From an uncultured Clostridia bacterium (lineage in GTDB: Bacteria > Bacillota > Clostridia > Oscillospirales > Acutalibacteraceae): DNA of 46,591 nt. Below, in pieces: positions 32,229-39,873 of the stretch. A program made the translations under genes and the position numbers. The notes beneath the pieces are model-generated. The model did no database searches and was not told the origin of the DNA. It saw nothing but the letters and a program-made list of their open reading frames with translations. The stretch is taken from the NCBI GenBank assembly GCA_945983355.1, contig CAMFSU010000009.1, forward strand, positions 1-46,591, in the 5' to 3' direction. Within the stretch, counting starts at the first letter, position 1; each line of letters starts with the position of its first letter.

Positions 32229-33104
32229 ATGAACCAAATAAAAATTGGCAGGTTTATTGCCGAAATCCGCAAAGAACAAAATATGACTCAGCTTGATTTA
32301 GCTAGAAAGCTTGGCGTGACCGACCGTGCCGTATCAAAATGGGAAAACGGCAGGGGAATGCCCGACATTTCGTTAATAAAACCATTGTGCGATACGCTTT
32401 CGGTGTCTGTAAATGAGCTTTTTTGCGGTGAAAGAATTGGGGAAGAAAATATTTCCCAAAAATCAGAGGAAAATATTGTAAACACGTTAAAATATTCAAA
32501 AAAGAAAATTAAGAAAGTAACGGTGTTTTTTATTTCGGCGATAGCAACTGTAATGTCGGTTATAATACTGCTTGCAACACTTTTTGCTGTTGATATTAAC
32601 CGAATGCGAAATAATAAGCCCGTGCTTTTCAGTACTTGGGGGTTTAGCTATGCTCCGCCCATTGATTTAAGTGAGGAAGAAATTCAGCTTGCTATAAAGG
32701 ATTATTTGGTGACGCACGGCGACAATGAAGAAAAGCATCAAGATGGCGTAAAAACCTTTATTGCTTTTAGGGTATATCTTTTAGAAGAGCTTGAACGGGA
32801 TGCCTTATATAATGTTTATGCGTGGGTTTTAGAGGAGCAATGCTATTTAAATGGTGAAAATATTGAAAGCTACAGCGGTTATTCAATGCCCTTTAAATTT
32901 ACGGTGCAAAAAGGCCAAACAAAAAACGAGTTTTATGTTTCGGATTCACGCTATCCAAGGGATGGCTCCTACTATGCAGAGGATATGAAAAACCTGTTTT
33001 CAAAATATGTAAGAAATGAAATGGCAAACATCCACAATGACGGAACATTTGAAAGACTTCAAATGGAGATAAACGAGCAAACAAAGCTTTATTTTCATAA
33101 ATAA
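32229..33104 (+). CDS. XRE-type membrane-anchored regulator
   Basis: 291 aa. Residues 6-62 form a Cro/C1-type helix-turn-helix (IAEIRKEQNMTQLDLARKLG, VSKWENGRGMPD). A single membrane helix lies at about 97-121, leaving a ~170-residue C-terminal domain outside the cell. This is a one-component sensor layout. The C-terminal domain is not one I recognise. GGAGTG ribosome site. Monocistronic, ending at a bidirectional terminator. The targets and signal are unknown. Confidence 0.82.
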   Translation: MNQIKIGRFIAEIRKEQNMTQLDLARKLGVTDRAVSKWENGRGMPDISLIKPLCDTLSVSVNELFCGERIGEENISQKSEENIVNTLKYSKKKIKKVTVFFISAIATVMSVIILLATLFAVDINRMRNNKPVLFSTWGFSYAPPIDLSEEEIQLAIKDYLVTHGDNEEKHQDGVKTFIAFRVYLLEELERDALYNVYAWVLEEQCYLNGENIESYSGYSMPFKFTVQKGQTKNEFYVSDSRYPRDGSYYAEDMKNLFSKYVRNEMANIHNDGTFERLQMEINEQTKLYFHK

Positions 33105-33105
33105 C

Positions 33106-33142
33106 AAAAACCTCTTTTGTCGTGGCGACAAAAGAGGTTTTT
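33106..33142. terminator. Bidirectional terminator between the XRE gene and guaB
   Basis: 17-bp perfect stem (33106-33122 with 33126-33142), TGG loop, five A on the left and five T on the right, so it works on both strands. Confidence 0.93.
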
Positions 33143-33151
33143 ACTTTTTAA

Positions 33152-34657
33152 TTATTTGATTGCCTGTGTGGTGTCTTTTTGGATAACGTCGTGTGCGCCG
33201 CCTTCGACAATGCTTGTGGCCGAAACCAAGGTAAGCTTGGCTTTTTGCTGAAGCTCGGCAATAGTTAATGCACCGCAGTTGCACATTGTTGACTTAACCT
33301 TTGCAAGTGAAACTGCAACATTGTCTTTAAGCGTGCCGGCATAGGGAACATAGGAATCAACACCCTCTTCAAAAGAGAGCTTTTTGTCGCCGCCAAGGTC
33401 ATAGCGTTGCCAGTTTCTCGCTCTGTTAGAGCCCTCGCCCCAATATTCCTTATAATAATTACCGCCAATGGCAATTTTGTTTGTGGGGCTTTCATCAAAA
33501 CGGGCAAAGTAACGACCAAGCATCATAAAGTCAGCGCCCATTGCAAGTGCTAATGTAATGTGATGGTCGTGCACGATACCGCCGTCAGAGCAAACGGGGA
33601 TATAAATGCCTGTTTTTTCAAAATATTCGTTTCTTGCTGCACAAACATCAATAAGTGCGGTGGCTTGACCACGGCCGATACCCTTTGTTTCACGGGTGAT
33701 ACAAATTGAGCCGCCGCCGATACCAACCTTAATAAAGTCAGCACCTGCTTCTGCCAAGAACATAAAGCCGTCACGGTCAACCACATTACCGGCACCCACC
33801 TTTACAGTGTCGCCATATTTTTCACGAATAAATGCGATGGTGCGTGCTTGCCATTCGCTAAAGCCCTCAGACGAGTCGATGCAAAGCACATCGGCGCCTG
33901 CTTCAACCAAAGCGGGAACACGTTCAGCATAGTCGCGGGTGTTAATACCTGCGCCCACAACATAACGCTTGTCCTTATCTAAAAGCTCGTTGGGGTTTGA
34001 TTTGTGAGAAGCATAGTCTTTACGGAAAACAAAATATTTTAAATTTCCGTTTTTATCAACAATGGGGAGAGAGTTAAGCTTATTATCCCAAATAATATCA
34101 TTGGCTTGCTTTAAGGTTGTGTCCTCATTGGCGGTGATAAGCTTTTCAAGGGGTGTCATAAAGTCCTTAACCTTTAAGTCAGTTGACATACGGCTTGGGC
34201 GATAATCACGGCCTGTAACAATACCCAAAAGCTTGCCGTTTGCAGTGCCGTCATCGGTAACGGCAACGGTAGAAAAGCCGTTCTTTTCTTTAAGCTCCAA
34301 AACATCACCAAGGGTGCTTTCGGGAGTAACATTAGAGCCGCTTACAACAAAGCCGGCCTTATATGCCTTTGCGCGTGCAACCATTGCGGCCTCATCTTCA
34401 ATAGACTGTGAGCCGTAAATAAAGGAAACGCCGCCCTCCTTTGCCAAGGCAACAGCCAAACGGTCGCCCGAAACCGACTGCATTATGGCAGAGGTCATTG
34501 GTATATTCATTGAAATTGCGGGCTCTTCACCCTTTTTGAACTTAACAAGCGGAGTTTTAAGCGAAACATTTGCGGGGATGCATTCACTTGAGGAATAACC
34601 CGGAACAAGCAAATATTCGTTAAAGGTGTGTGATACTTCGTTGAAAAAATAAGCCAT
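33152..34657 (-). CDS. guaB: IMP dehydrogenase, Tritrichomonas-like type
   Basis: 501 aa from ATG 34657 (GGGAG ribosome site). TIM barrel interrupted by two CBS domains (about 100-215). Active-site loop [15 protein letters not shown] with Cys319, flap [17 protein letters not shown] with Arg418-Tyr419, and Glu431. It oxidises IMP to XMP, the committed step of GTP synthesis. The loop GGGSICITR rather than GPGSICTTR, and the match of the catalytic residue numbers to Tritrichomonas foetus IMPDH (Cys319, Arg418, Tyr419, as I recall them), place it in that unusual branch. Single gene with consensus promoter. Confidence 0.95.
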   Translation of the reverse strand: MAYFFNEVSHTFNEYLLVPGYSSSECIPANVSLKTPLVKFKKGEEPAISMNIPMTSAIMQSVSGDRLAVALAKEGGVSFIYGSQSIEDEAAMVARAKAYKAGFVVSGSNVTPESTLGDVLELKEKNGFSTVAVTDDGTANGKLLGIVTGRDYRPSRMSTDLKVKDFMTPLEKLITANEDTTLKQANDIIWDNKLNSLPIVDKNGNLKYFVFRKDYASHKSNPNELLDKDKRYVVGAGINTRDYAERVPALVEAGADVLCIDSSEGFSEWQARTIAFIREKYGDTVKVGAGNVVDRDGFMFLAEAGADFIKVGIGGGSICITRETKGIGRGQATALIDVCAARNEYFEKTGIYIPVCSDGGIVHDHHITLALAMGADFMMLGRYFARFDESPTNKIAIGGNYYKEYWGEGSNRARNWQRYDLGGDKKLSFEEGVDSYVPYAGTLKDNVAVSLAKVKSTMCNCGALTIAELQQKAKLTLVSATSIVEGGAHDVIQKDTTQAIK

Positions 34658-34697
34658 AGTTACTACTCCCTCACTGTATATTTTAATTATTTTTAAT

Positions 34698-34726
34698 ATT
34701 ATATATTTTTTGCCGCGCAATGTCAA
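34698..34726 (-). promoter_or_regulatory. Promoter of guaB
   Basis: Minus strand TTGACA (34726-34721), 17-bp spacer, TATAAT (34703-34698): full consensus. Leader about 33 bases. Confidence 0.85.
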
Positions 34727-34832
34727 TTTGGCGAAAATAACGAAAATTATGCCGTTTTTTGCTCTTAAAAAGTATAAATAAACAACTTTTTAGCATTTTA
34801 ATTTAAATTGCCGATTTTTAGCAAAAAAACGC

Positions 34833-34861
34833 TTGATTTTCGGGGGCGTGTGTGGTATAAT
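34833..34861 (+). promoter_or_regulatory. Promoter of rpsB-tsf
   Basis: TTGATT (34833-34838), 17-bp spacer, TATAAT (34856-34861). The 343-base gap between guaB and rpsB holds this, the divergent guaB promoter and the rpsB leader. Confidence 0.85.
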
Positions 34862-34867
34862 TTATCG

Positions 34868-35000
34868 GCTGCTTAAAGGCGGCAAATATTATAACACACA
34901 CCTCATTAAATAACGGCGGTTTTACCGCAGGTGTCGTCCAATACTGTCGGGCGATTTCTTAAACGGTGGGGTGGCGGAAAATTCTTAGGAGGAAAAACAA
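34868..35000 (+). promoter_or_regulatory. Structured 5' leader of rpsB
   Basis: About 130-base untranslated leader. CACCT (34901-34905 region) can pair with AGGTG (34930-34934 region) around an inner GCGGT-TTT-ACCGC hairpin, followed by a G-rich stretch and AGGAGG. This is the layout of autoregulatory ribosomal-protein leaders; binding of S2 is inference. Confidence 0.45.
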
Positions 35001-35741
35001 ATGGCAGTAGTATCAATGAAACAGTTGCTTGAAGCCGGTGTTCATTTCGGACATCAAACAAGACGCTGGAACCCGAAGATGGCTGAATACATCTTCACAG
35101 AAAGAAACGGTATTTACATCATCGACCTTCAAAAAACCGTTAAGAAGCTTAACGAAGCTTATATGTTCGTTCGCGACATTGCAGCTGACGGCGGTGACAT
35201 CCTTTTCGTAGGTACCAAAAAACAAGCTCAGGATTCTGTTAAGGAGGAAGCTGAACATTGCGGCATGCCTTACGTAAATGCACGTTGGCTTGGCGGTATG
35301 CTCACAAACTTCACAACCATTAAAACTAGAATCGCTCGTCTTAACCAACTCCGCACAATGCGTGACGATGGTACTTTTGAACTTCTCCCCAAGAAAGAAG
35401 TTATCAAATTAAACCTTGAAATTGAAAAACTCGAAAAATTCCTCGGCGGTATTCAAAATATGAAGAAGGCACCTGCTGCTCTCTTTATCGTTGACCCCCG
35501 CAAAGAAAGAATTGCAGTTGCTGAAGCTAAGAAATTAGGTCTTCCGATTATTGCTATCGTTGACACCAACTGCGACCCTGATGAAATCGATGCTGTTATC
35601 CCCGGTAATGACGACGCTATCCGCGCTGTTAAGCTTATCGCTGAAACCATCGCTGCTGCTGTAATCGAAGGCAGACAGGGTGCTGAAATGGGCACAGCTG
35701 CTGTAGAAGAAGCTGCTGAAGAAACTGCTGACGCAGAATAA
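35001..35741 (+). CDS. rpsB: 30S ribosomal protein S2
   Basis: 246 aa. [27 protein letters not shown] and [18 protein letters not shown] are unmistakable; the acidic Ala/Glu-rich tail ([14 protein letters not shown]) is typical of Clostridia. Part of the small subunit, assembled late at the head-body junction. Codon use is strongly biased to preferred codons, consistent with high expression. Cotranscribed with tsf 20 bases downstream. Confidence 0.98.
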   Translation: MAVVSMKQLLEAGVHFGHQTRRWNPKMAEYIFTERNGIYIIDLQKTVKKLNEAYMFVRDIAADGGDILFVGTKKQAQDSVKEEAEHCGMPYVNARWLGGMLTNFTTIKTRIARLNQLRTMRDDGTFELLPKKEVIKLNLEIEKLEKFLGGIQNMKKAPAALFIVDPRKERIAVAEAKKLGLPIIAIVDTNCDPDEIDAVIPGNDDAIRAVKLIAETIAAAVIEGRQGAEMGTAAVEEAAEETADAE

Positions 35742-35760
35742 TTTTTTGGAGGAAACTATA

Positions 35761-36672
35761 ATGGCTTTTACTGCTAAAGACGTTCAAGCTTTAAGAGAAA
35801 AAACCGGTTGCGGTATGATGGACTGCAAAAAAGCTCTCGTAGAATGCGATGGCAACATGGAAGCTGCTGTTGACTATTTGCGCGAAAAGGGTCTTGCTTC
35901 TCAAGCAAAGAAGGCAGGCCGTATCGCTGCTGAAGGTACAGTTGCTGTTTATACAGCTAACGGCGTTGGCTCTATTGTTGAGCTTAACAGCGAAACCGAC
36001 TTCGTTGCTAACGGCGACGGCTTTAAGGCACTCGCTGCTGAAGTTGCTGAAGTTGTAGCTACTCAAAACCCCGCTGATATGGATGCTCTCTTGGCTTGCG
36101 AAAAAGACGGTATGACCGTTGAAGCAAAGGTTCAAGAATTGTTCCTTGCTATTCGTGAAAATATTAAGGTTCGTCGTTTTGCTCGTTATGAAGGTAAGGT
36201 TATTTCTTACGTTCACGCCGGCGGCAAAATCGGTGTTCTTGTAAACTTCGATACCGACCTTGCTTTCGATAATGAAGGTCTTGTTACTATGGGTAAAAAC
36301 GTTGCAATGCAAATTGCTGCTATGAACCCCGGCTATCTTGATGAAGCATCAGTTCCTGCTTCAGTTATCGAAAAAGAAAAGGAAATCCTCATTGCTCAAA
36401 TGAAGGAAGACCCCAAAATGGCTAACAAGCCCGATGCTGTTCTTTCAAAAATCGTTGAAGGTAAAATTGGCAAATTCTATAAGGAAAACTGCCTTGTAGA
36501 ACAAGCTTTCGTTATGAATGGCGACATCAACGTTGGTAAATACATTGCTGACACCGCTAAAGAGCTTGGCGCTGATGTTAAGCTTACTTCCTTTGTTCGT
36601 TTTGAAAAGGGCGAAGGCATTGAAAAGCGTGTAGACGACTTTGCTGCTGAAGTTGCTGCAATGGCTAAATAA
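35761..36672 (+). CDS. tsf: Translation elongation factor Ts
   Basis: 303 aa. N-terminal UBA-like domain MAFTAKDVQALREKTGCGMMDCKKAL, the TDFVA nucleotide-exchange motif (ELNSETDFVANGDGF) and duplicated core subdomains. It catalyses GDP/GTP exchange on EF-Tu. Start at ATG 35761, eight bases behind TTGGAGG; the upstream in-frame Met at 35746 overlaps this site. The rpsB-tsf order is nearly universal. Confidence 0.98.
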   Translation: MAFTAKDVQALREKTGCGMMDCKKALVECDGNMEAAVDYLREKGLASQAKKAGRIAAEGTVAVYTANGVGSIVELNSETDFVANGDGFKALAAEVAEVVATQNPADMDALLACEKDGMTVEAKVQELFLAIRENIKVRRFARYEGKVISYVHAGGKIGVLVNFDTDLAFDNEGLVTMGKNVAMQIAAMNPGYLDEASVPASVIEKEKEILIAQMKEDPKMANKPDAVLSKIVEGKIGKFYKENCLVEQAFVMNGDINVGKYIADTAKELGADVKLTSFVRFEKGEGIEKRVDDFAAEVAAMAK

Positions 36673-36689
36673 TTAAAGCTAAAAAAATT

Positions 36690-36726
36690 AAGCTGTCTTA
36701 ATGGTTTCATTAAGACAGCTTTTTTG
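36690..36726 (+). terminator. Terminator after tsf
   Basis: 13-bp perfect stem AAGCTGTCTTAAT/ATTAAGACAGCTT (36690-36702 with 36709-36721) and a T6 tail. Confidence 0.93.
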
Positions 36727-36736
36727 TATAAAAACA

Positions 36737-36769
36737 AAAGATATGCTACCATTATGATAGCATATCTTT
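36737..36769 (-). terminator. Terminator of the peroxide-defence operon
   Basis: Stem AAAGATATGCTA with TAGCATATCTTT (36737-36748, 36758-36769), 9-nt loop. On the minus strand it is followed by TGTTTTT; on the plus strand by a short T-run. Confidence 0.75.
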
Positions 36770-36784
36770 TTTGGGTTTTCAAGT

Positions 36785-36937
36785 TTATTCGGCTTCAAAA
36801 GCGTCTTTGCCGAGACCACAAATTGGACATACCCAATCTTCAGGGATGTCTTCAAAAGCAGTGCCGGGGGCAATGCCGTTATCAACATCGCCGATTTCAG
36901 GGTCATAAACATAACCGCAAGGACAAGTATATTTCAT
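36785..36937 (-). CDS. Rubredoxin
   Basis: 50 aa: [20 protein letters not shown], then [20 protein letters not shown] and [10 protein letters not shown]. One-iron electron carrier. The second ligand pair is the usual CPICG, but the first is C-P-C-G (Cys5, Cys7), one residue shorter than the canonical C-x-x-C-G, with the reading frame intact. AAGGA ribosome site before ATG 36937. It is the last gene of the perR-revRbr-BFD group and could be the electron donor to the reverse rubrerythrin. Too short for most ORF length filters. Confidence 0.9.
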   Translation of the reverse strand: MKYTCPCGYVYDPEIGDVDNGIAPGTAFEDIPEDWVCPICGLGKDAFEAE

Positions 36938-36994
36938 AGTGATTAATCCTTCCAAGTAATAATTTTTAATAAAATGTTTTTTGTGTGTTTTAAA

Positions 36995-37186
36995 TTATAT
37001 TGCTGCACCGTTCATTATATCGGATATAATGTCGAGTACTTTTTGGTGGCAACCGCCACAACCGGTAGAGCAGTTGGTTATCTTCTGAACACTTTCAAAT
37101 GTTTTTAACACATCATCAAACTTAGTGTTGTTTTGAACAGCATCAGCTATATTAGCATAACTTACCTGCTTACAATTACAAACCAT
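36995..37186 (-). CDS. BFD-like [2Fe-2S]-binding protein
   Basis: 63 aa. MVCNCKQVSYANIADAV, then NCSTGCGGC, is the bacterioferritin-associated ferredoxin/NirB-type BFD fold with cysteines CxC...CxxxxC region. Such small proteins bind a [2Fe-2S] cluster. ATG 37186 lies seven bases after AAGGA; an alternative start at 37201 adds five residues. The gene is between revRbr and rubredoxin on one strand. A role in electron supply or iron handling under oxidative stress is inference. Confidence 0.85.
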   Translation of the reverse strand: MVCNCKQVSYANIADAVQNNTKFDDVLKTFESVQKITNCSTGCGGCHQKVLDIISDIMNGAAI

Positions 37187-37223
37187 ATAATTTTCCTTCA
37201 TGGCGGTCACATCCTTAATTTAA

Positions 37224-37766
37224 TTAGCCAAAGTATCTATTGAGAAGACCTTCAAATGCCTTACCGTGTCGAGCTTCGTCGCGTGCCATTTCGTGAACGG
37301 TGTCGTGAATAGCATCAAGACCGAGTTCCTTAGCCAATTTTGCAAGCTCGAACTTGCCCATAGTTGCGCCGTTTTCAGCGTCAACACGCATTTCAAGGTT
37401 CTTCTTGGTAGAGTCAGTTACAACTTCACCTAAAAGCTCTGCAAATTTTGCAGCGTGTTCAGCTTCTTCTAAAGCTGCCTTTTCCCAATAAAGACCGATT
37501 TCGGGGTAGCCCTCGCGGTGAGCAACGCGAGCCATTGCAAGATACATACCAACTTCACAGCATTCGCCGTTAAAGTTTTCGCGAAGACCGTCGATAATTC
37601 TTTGGTCAACACCTTGTGCAACACCTACAACGTGTTCGGCAGCCCAGGTTTTTTCGCCTGCTTGTTCTTGGAATTTAGAAGCGGGAGCGTGGCAGATGGG
37701 GCATTCTTCGGGTGCAGAGTCACCTTCGTGGGTATAACCGCAGATAAGACATACATATTTTTTCAT
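37224..37766 (-). CDS. Reverse rubrerythrin (NADH-dependent peroxidase terminal component)
   Basis: 180 aa. The rubredoxin domain is N-terminal ([23 protein letters not shown]; residues 2-30), followed by a ferritin-like four-helix diiron domain with E...EEAEHAAK and [10 protein letters not shown] metal-ligand helices. This reversed order defines the clostridial revRbr peroxidases that reduce H2O2 (and O2) in anaerobes. Start ATG 37766 behind GGAGG; the in-frame Met five residues upstream overlaps that site. 27 bases downstream of perR in the same operon. Confidence 0.94.
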   Translation of the reverse strand: MKKYVCLICGYTHEGDSAPEECPICHAPASKFQEQAGEKTWAAEHVVGVAQGVDQRIIDGLRENFNGECCEVGMYLAMARVAHREGYPEIGLYWEKAALEEAEHAAKFAELLGEVVTDSTKKNLEMRVDAENGATMGKFELAKLAKELGLDAIHDTVHEMARDEARHGKAFEGLLNRYFG

Positions 37767-37793
37767 TTTAATTTCCTCCAAAGTTTAGTTTTA

Positions 37794-38162
37794 TTATTTA
37801 CAGTTTTTACAGATACCATACACTACATAAATGGTATTTTGTGGCGTAAAGCCCAAATCGTTTGACAGCTTTGAAAGTGGTTCAATATCAAGTTTTGCGT
37901 CGATTATCGCACCACACTTTTTACAGTGCAAATGCGCGTGGGGAGCAGTGACAAAGTCAAAATGCTCAAACCCGTCGGCAACATGAAGACTTAAAATTTC
38001 GCCCGACTGTGAAAGCTGTGCAAGGTTGCGGTAAACAGTGCCAAGACTTATACTAGGTATTGTTTCCCGAACCTTTTCGTAAATCCAATTTGCTGTAGGG
38101 TGAGTATCTGTGCAGCGTAAAACTTCTAAAATAGCTTCGCGCTGTTTAGAATAGTTTTTCAT
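37794..38162 (-). CDS. perR: Fur-family regulator, PerR-like
   Basis: 122 aa. Winged-helix N-terminus (YSKQREAILEVLRCTDTHPTANWIY, SLGTVYRNLAQLSQSGEI) and dimerisation domain with HAHLHCKKCG and CKNCK, i.e. the Cys4 structural zinc site, plus the HFDFV region ligands. ATG 38162 lies behind GGGTGA. Peroxide sensing rather than iron sensing is suggested by context: the downstream genes are revRbr, BFD and rubredoxin. A palindromic operator overlaps its own transcription start. Confidence 0.88.
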   Translation of the reverse strand: MKNYSKQREAILEVLRCTDTHPTANWIYEKVRETIPSISLGTVYRNLAQLSQSGEILSLHVADGFEHFDFVTAPHAHLHCKKCGAIIDAKLDIEPLSKLSNDLGFTPQNTIYVVYGICKNCK

Positions 38163-38178
38163 ATTTATCACCCAAATC

Positions 38179-38191
38179 AGTAATGATTACT
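38179..38191 (-). promoter_or_regulatory. Candidate PerR/Fur operator
   Basis: AGTAATGATTACT, a 6-1-6 perfect palindrome of the Fur/PerR-box type, placed over the predicted start just downstream of the perR -10. Confidence 0.7.
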
Positions 38192-38196
38192 ATTTT

Positions 38197-38224
38197 ATTA
38201 TAATTATTTTTTTACATTTGTCAA
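38197..38224 (-). promoter_or_regulatory. Promoter of the perR operon
   Basis: Minus strand TTGACA (38224-38219), 16-bp spacer, TATAAT (38202-38197). Confidence 0.8.
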
Positions 38225-38259
38225 TAGTTTTTTAAAAAAATTTTAAAAATTTTTTCGTC

Positions 38260-38288
38260 TTGACAATGTGAGGTTTTTATTCTATTAT
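38260..38288 (+). promoter_or_regulatory. Promoter of rex
   Basis: TTGACA (38260-38265), 17-bp spacer, TATTAT (38283-38288). The Rex palindrome TTGTTAA-N4-TTAACAA is not evident nearby. Confidence 0.75.
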
Positions 38289-38325
38289 TTATATGTATAT
38301 AAAAGAAAAGATAGGACAATAAATA

Positions 38326-38952
38326 ATGGCTGGTATAATTTCTGAATCGGTAATTAAAAGGTTACCAAGATATTATAGGTTTTTGGGTGAGCTTAAAGCC
38401 GAGGGGTTAGAGCGCATTTCCTCGCGTGAGCTTTCTGAAAGAATGGGGCTTACTGCAAGTCAAATCAGGCAAGACCTTAATTGCTTTGGTGGGTTTGGTC
38501 AGCAGGGTTATGGTTATAATATTCAGCTCTTGCAGTCCGAAATTGGTGAAATTTTGGGGCTTAACACGCCTAAAAACACAATTTTAATCGGTATGGGCAA
38601 TATGGGCCGTGCGGTAACAAACCATATGAATTTTGAATCAAAGGGCTTTCATCTTATCGGCCTTTTCGATGCAAAGGAATCATTAGTGGGACAAATTGTT
38701 AGAAACCAACCAATTAGAAGTATCGACACGCTTGATGAATTTTGCCGTGAAAACTTGCCAAAGGTTGCAATTTTGTGCATCCCAAAAGAAGCGGCAAAGG
38801 GCATCGCCGAACAGCTTGTAAAATTGGGCGTTAAAGCTTTTTGGAATTTTAGTCACTATGATATTGCTATGAATCACCCCGATGTTGTGGTGCAAAATAT
38901 GCATTTTAGTGACAGCTTAATGCGGCTTTCATTTAAAATGAGAAATAATTAA
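38326..38952 (+). CDS. rex: Redox-sensing transcriptional repressor Rex
   Basis: 208 aa. Winged-helix domain (VIKRLPRYYRFLGEL, TASQIRQDLNCFGGFGQQGYGY) followed by a Rossmann domain IGMGNMGRAV and domain-swapped C-terminal helix (DSLMRLSFKM). Rex represses fermentation and respiration genes and releases DNA when NADH/NAD+ rises. It stands alone with its own promoter and terminator, divergent from the perR operon, so two redox regulators share one intergenic region. Confidence 0.96.
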   Translation: MAGIISESVIKRLPRYYRFLGELKAEGLERISSRELSERMGLTASQIRQDLNCFGGFGQQGYGYNIQLLQSEIGEILGLNTPKNTILIGMGNMGRAVTNHMNFESKGFHLIGLFDAKESLVGQIVRNQPIRSIDTLDEFCRENLPKVAILCIPKEAAKGIAEQLVKLGVKAFWNFSHYDIAMNHPDVVVQNMHFSDSLMRLSFKMRNN

Positions 38953-38957
38953 ACTTA

Positions 38958-38985
38958 AAAAGTTCGTACATTTGTACGAACTTTT
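38958..38985 (+). terminator. Terminator after rex
   Basis: 13-bp perfect palindrome AAAAGTTCGTACA/TGTACGAACTTTT (38958-38970 with 38973-38985), then TAATTTTAG. Confidence 0.85.
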
Positions 38986-39084
38986 AATTTTAGTAAAATG
39001 CAAGTGAATTTTGTCGACTGAAAAAATATTTTAACCGTTTATTAAAAGTGCATAACGGAAATAATCCTTAATGGAGGTGCTGTT

Positions 39085-39846
39085 ATGTACAACAAGGTTT
39101 CAATTTGTGGGGTTGATACAAGCAAATTGCCTGTACTTCGCGAGGCACAAAACGAAAAGCTTTTGAAAGAGGTTAAAGCAGGGAATAAATACGCCCGGGA
39201 TGAACTTATAAACGGCAATTTACGGCTTGTTTTAAGCGTTATTCAGCGTTTTACAAACCGTGGGGAGAATTTAGACGATTTGTTTCAGGTGGGGTGCATT
39301 GGGCTTATAAAGTCAATCGACAATTTTGATATATCCCAAAATGTGCGGTTTTCGACCTATGCCGTTCCGATGATAATCGGTGAAATAAGGCGTTATTTAA
39401 GGGATAATAATTCAATTCGTGTTAGCCGTTCAATTAAGGACACGGCATATAAGGCGATGCAGGTTAAGGAAAAACTGACCGCCCAAAACGGAAAAGAGCC
39501 AAGGGTTGAAGAAATTGCAAAGGAGTTAGATCTGCCTATAGAGGATGTTGTAATAGCGCTTGAAAGTGTTGTAAGCCCTGTTTCGCTTTATGACCCTGTT
39601 TATTCCGACGGGGGAGATACGATTTATGTGCTCGACCAGGTTGGTGATAAAAACGATGATAAAAACTGGCTTTCGGAAATTGCTTTTAAAGAGGCAATTA
39701 AAAATTTAAGTCAGCGTGAAAAGCACATTTTAAACCTTCGGTTTATGCAGGGCAAAACCCAAATGGAAGTGTCGGAGGAAATTGGCATTTCACAGGCACA
39801 GGTTTCCCGCCTTGAAAAAGGAGCACTTCAAAAAATAAGGGAATAA
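39085..39846 (+). CDS. sigG: Sporulation sigma factor G
   Basis: 253 aa. The N-terminal KVSICGVDTSKLPVL is the sigma-G signature, followed by region 2 (LVLSVIQRF, DDLFQVGCIGLIKSIDNFD, FSTYAVPMIIGEIRRYLRD) and region 4 (MEVSEEIGISQAQVSRLEKGAL). It directs late forespore gene expression. GGAGGTG ribosome site. In B. subtilis sigG follows spoIIGA-sigE; here it is alone between rex and a membrane-protein gene. GCATA at about 39049 could be part of a sigma-F/G -35, but no -10 is convincing. Confidence 0.96.
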   Translation: MYNKVSICGVDTSKLPVLREAQNEKLLKEVKAGNKYARDELINGNLRLVLSVIQRFTNRGENLDDLFQVGCIGLIKSIDNFDISQNVRFSTYAVPMIIGEIRRYLRDNNSIRVSRSIKDTAYKAMQVKEKLTAQNGKEPRVEEIAKELDLPIEDVVIALESVVSPVSLYDPVYSDGGDTIYVLDQVGDKNDDKNWLSEIAFKEAIKNLSQREKHILNLRFMQGKTQMEVSEEIGISQAQVSRLEKGALQKIRE

Positions 39847-39847
39847 A

Positions 39848-39873
39848 AAAGCGACCTTTCGGTCGCTTTAATT
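39848..39873. terminator. Terminator after sigG
   Basis: 9-bp stem AAAGCGACC/GGTCGCTTT, TTTC loop (39848-39869), T-rich tail on both strands. Confidence 0.85.

Noticed and set aside
35791-36312. 173-aa minus-strand ORF inside tsf
   Set aside because: Shadow of a highly biased coding sequence. The Cys/Ser/Asn-rich translation matches nothing, and the plus-strand gene is certain.
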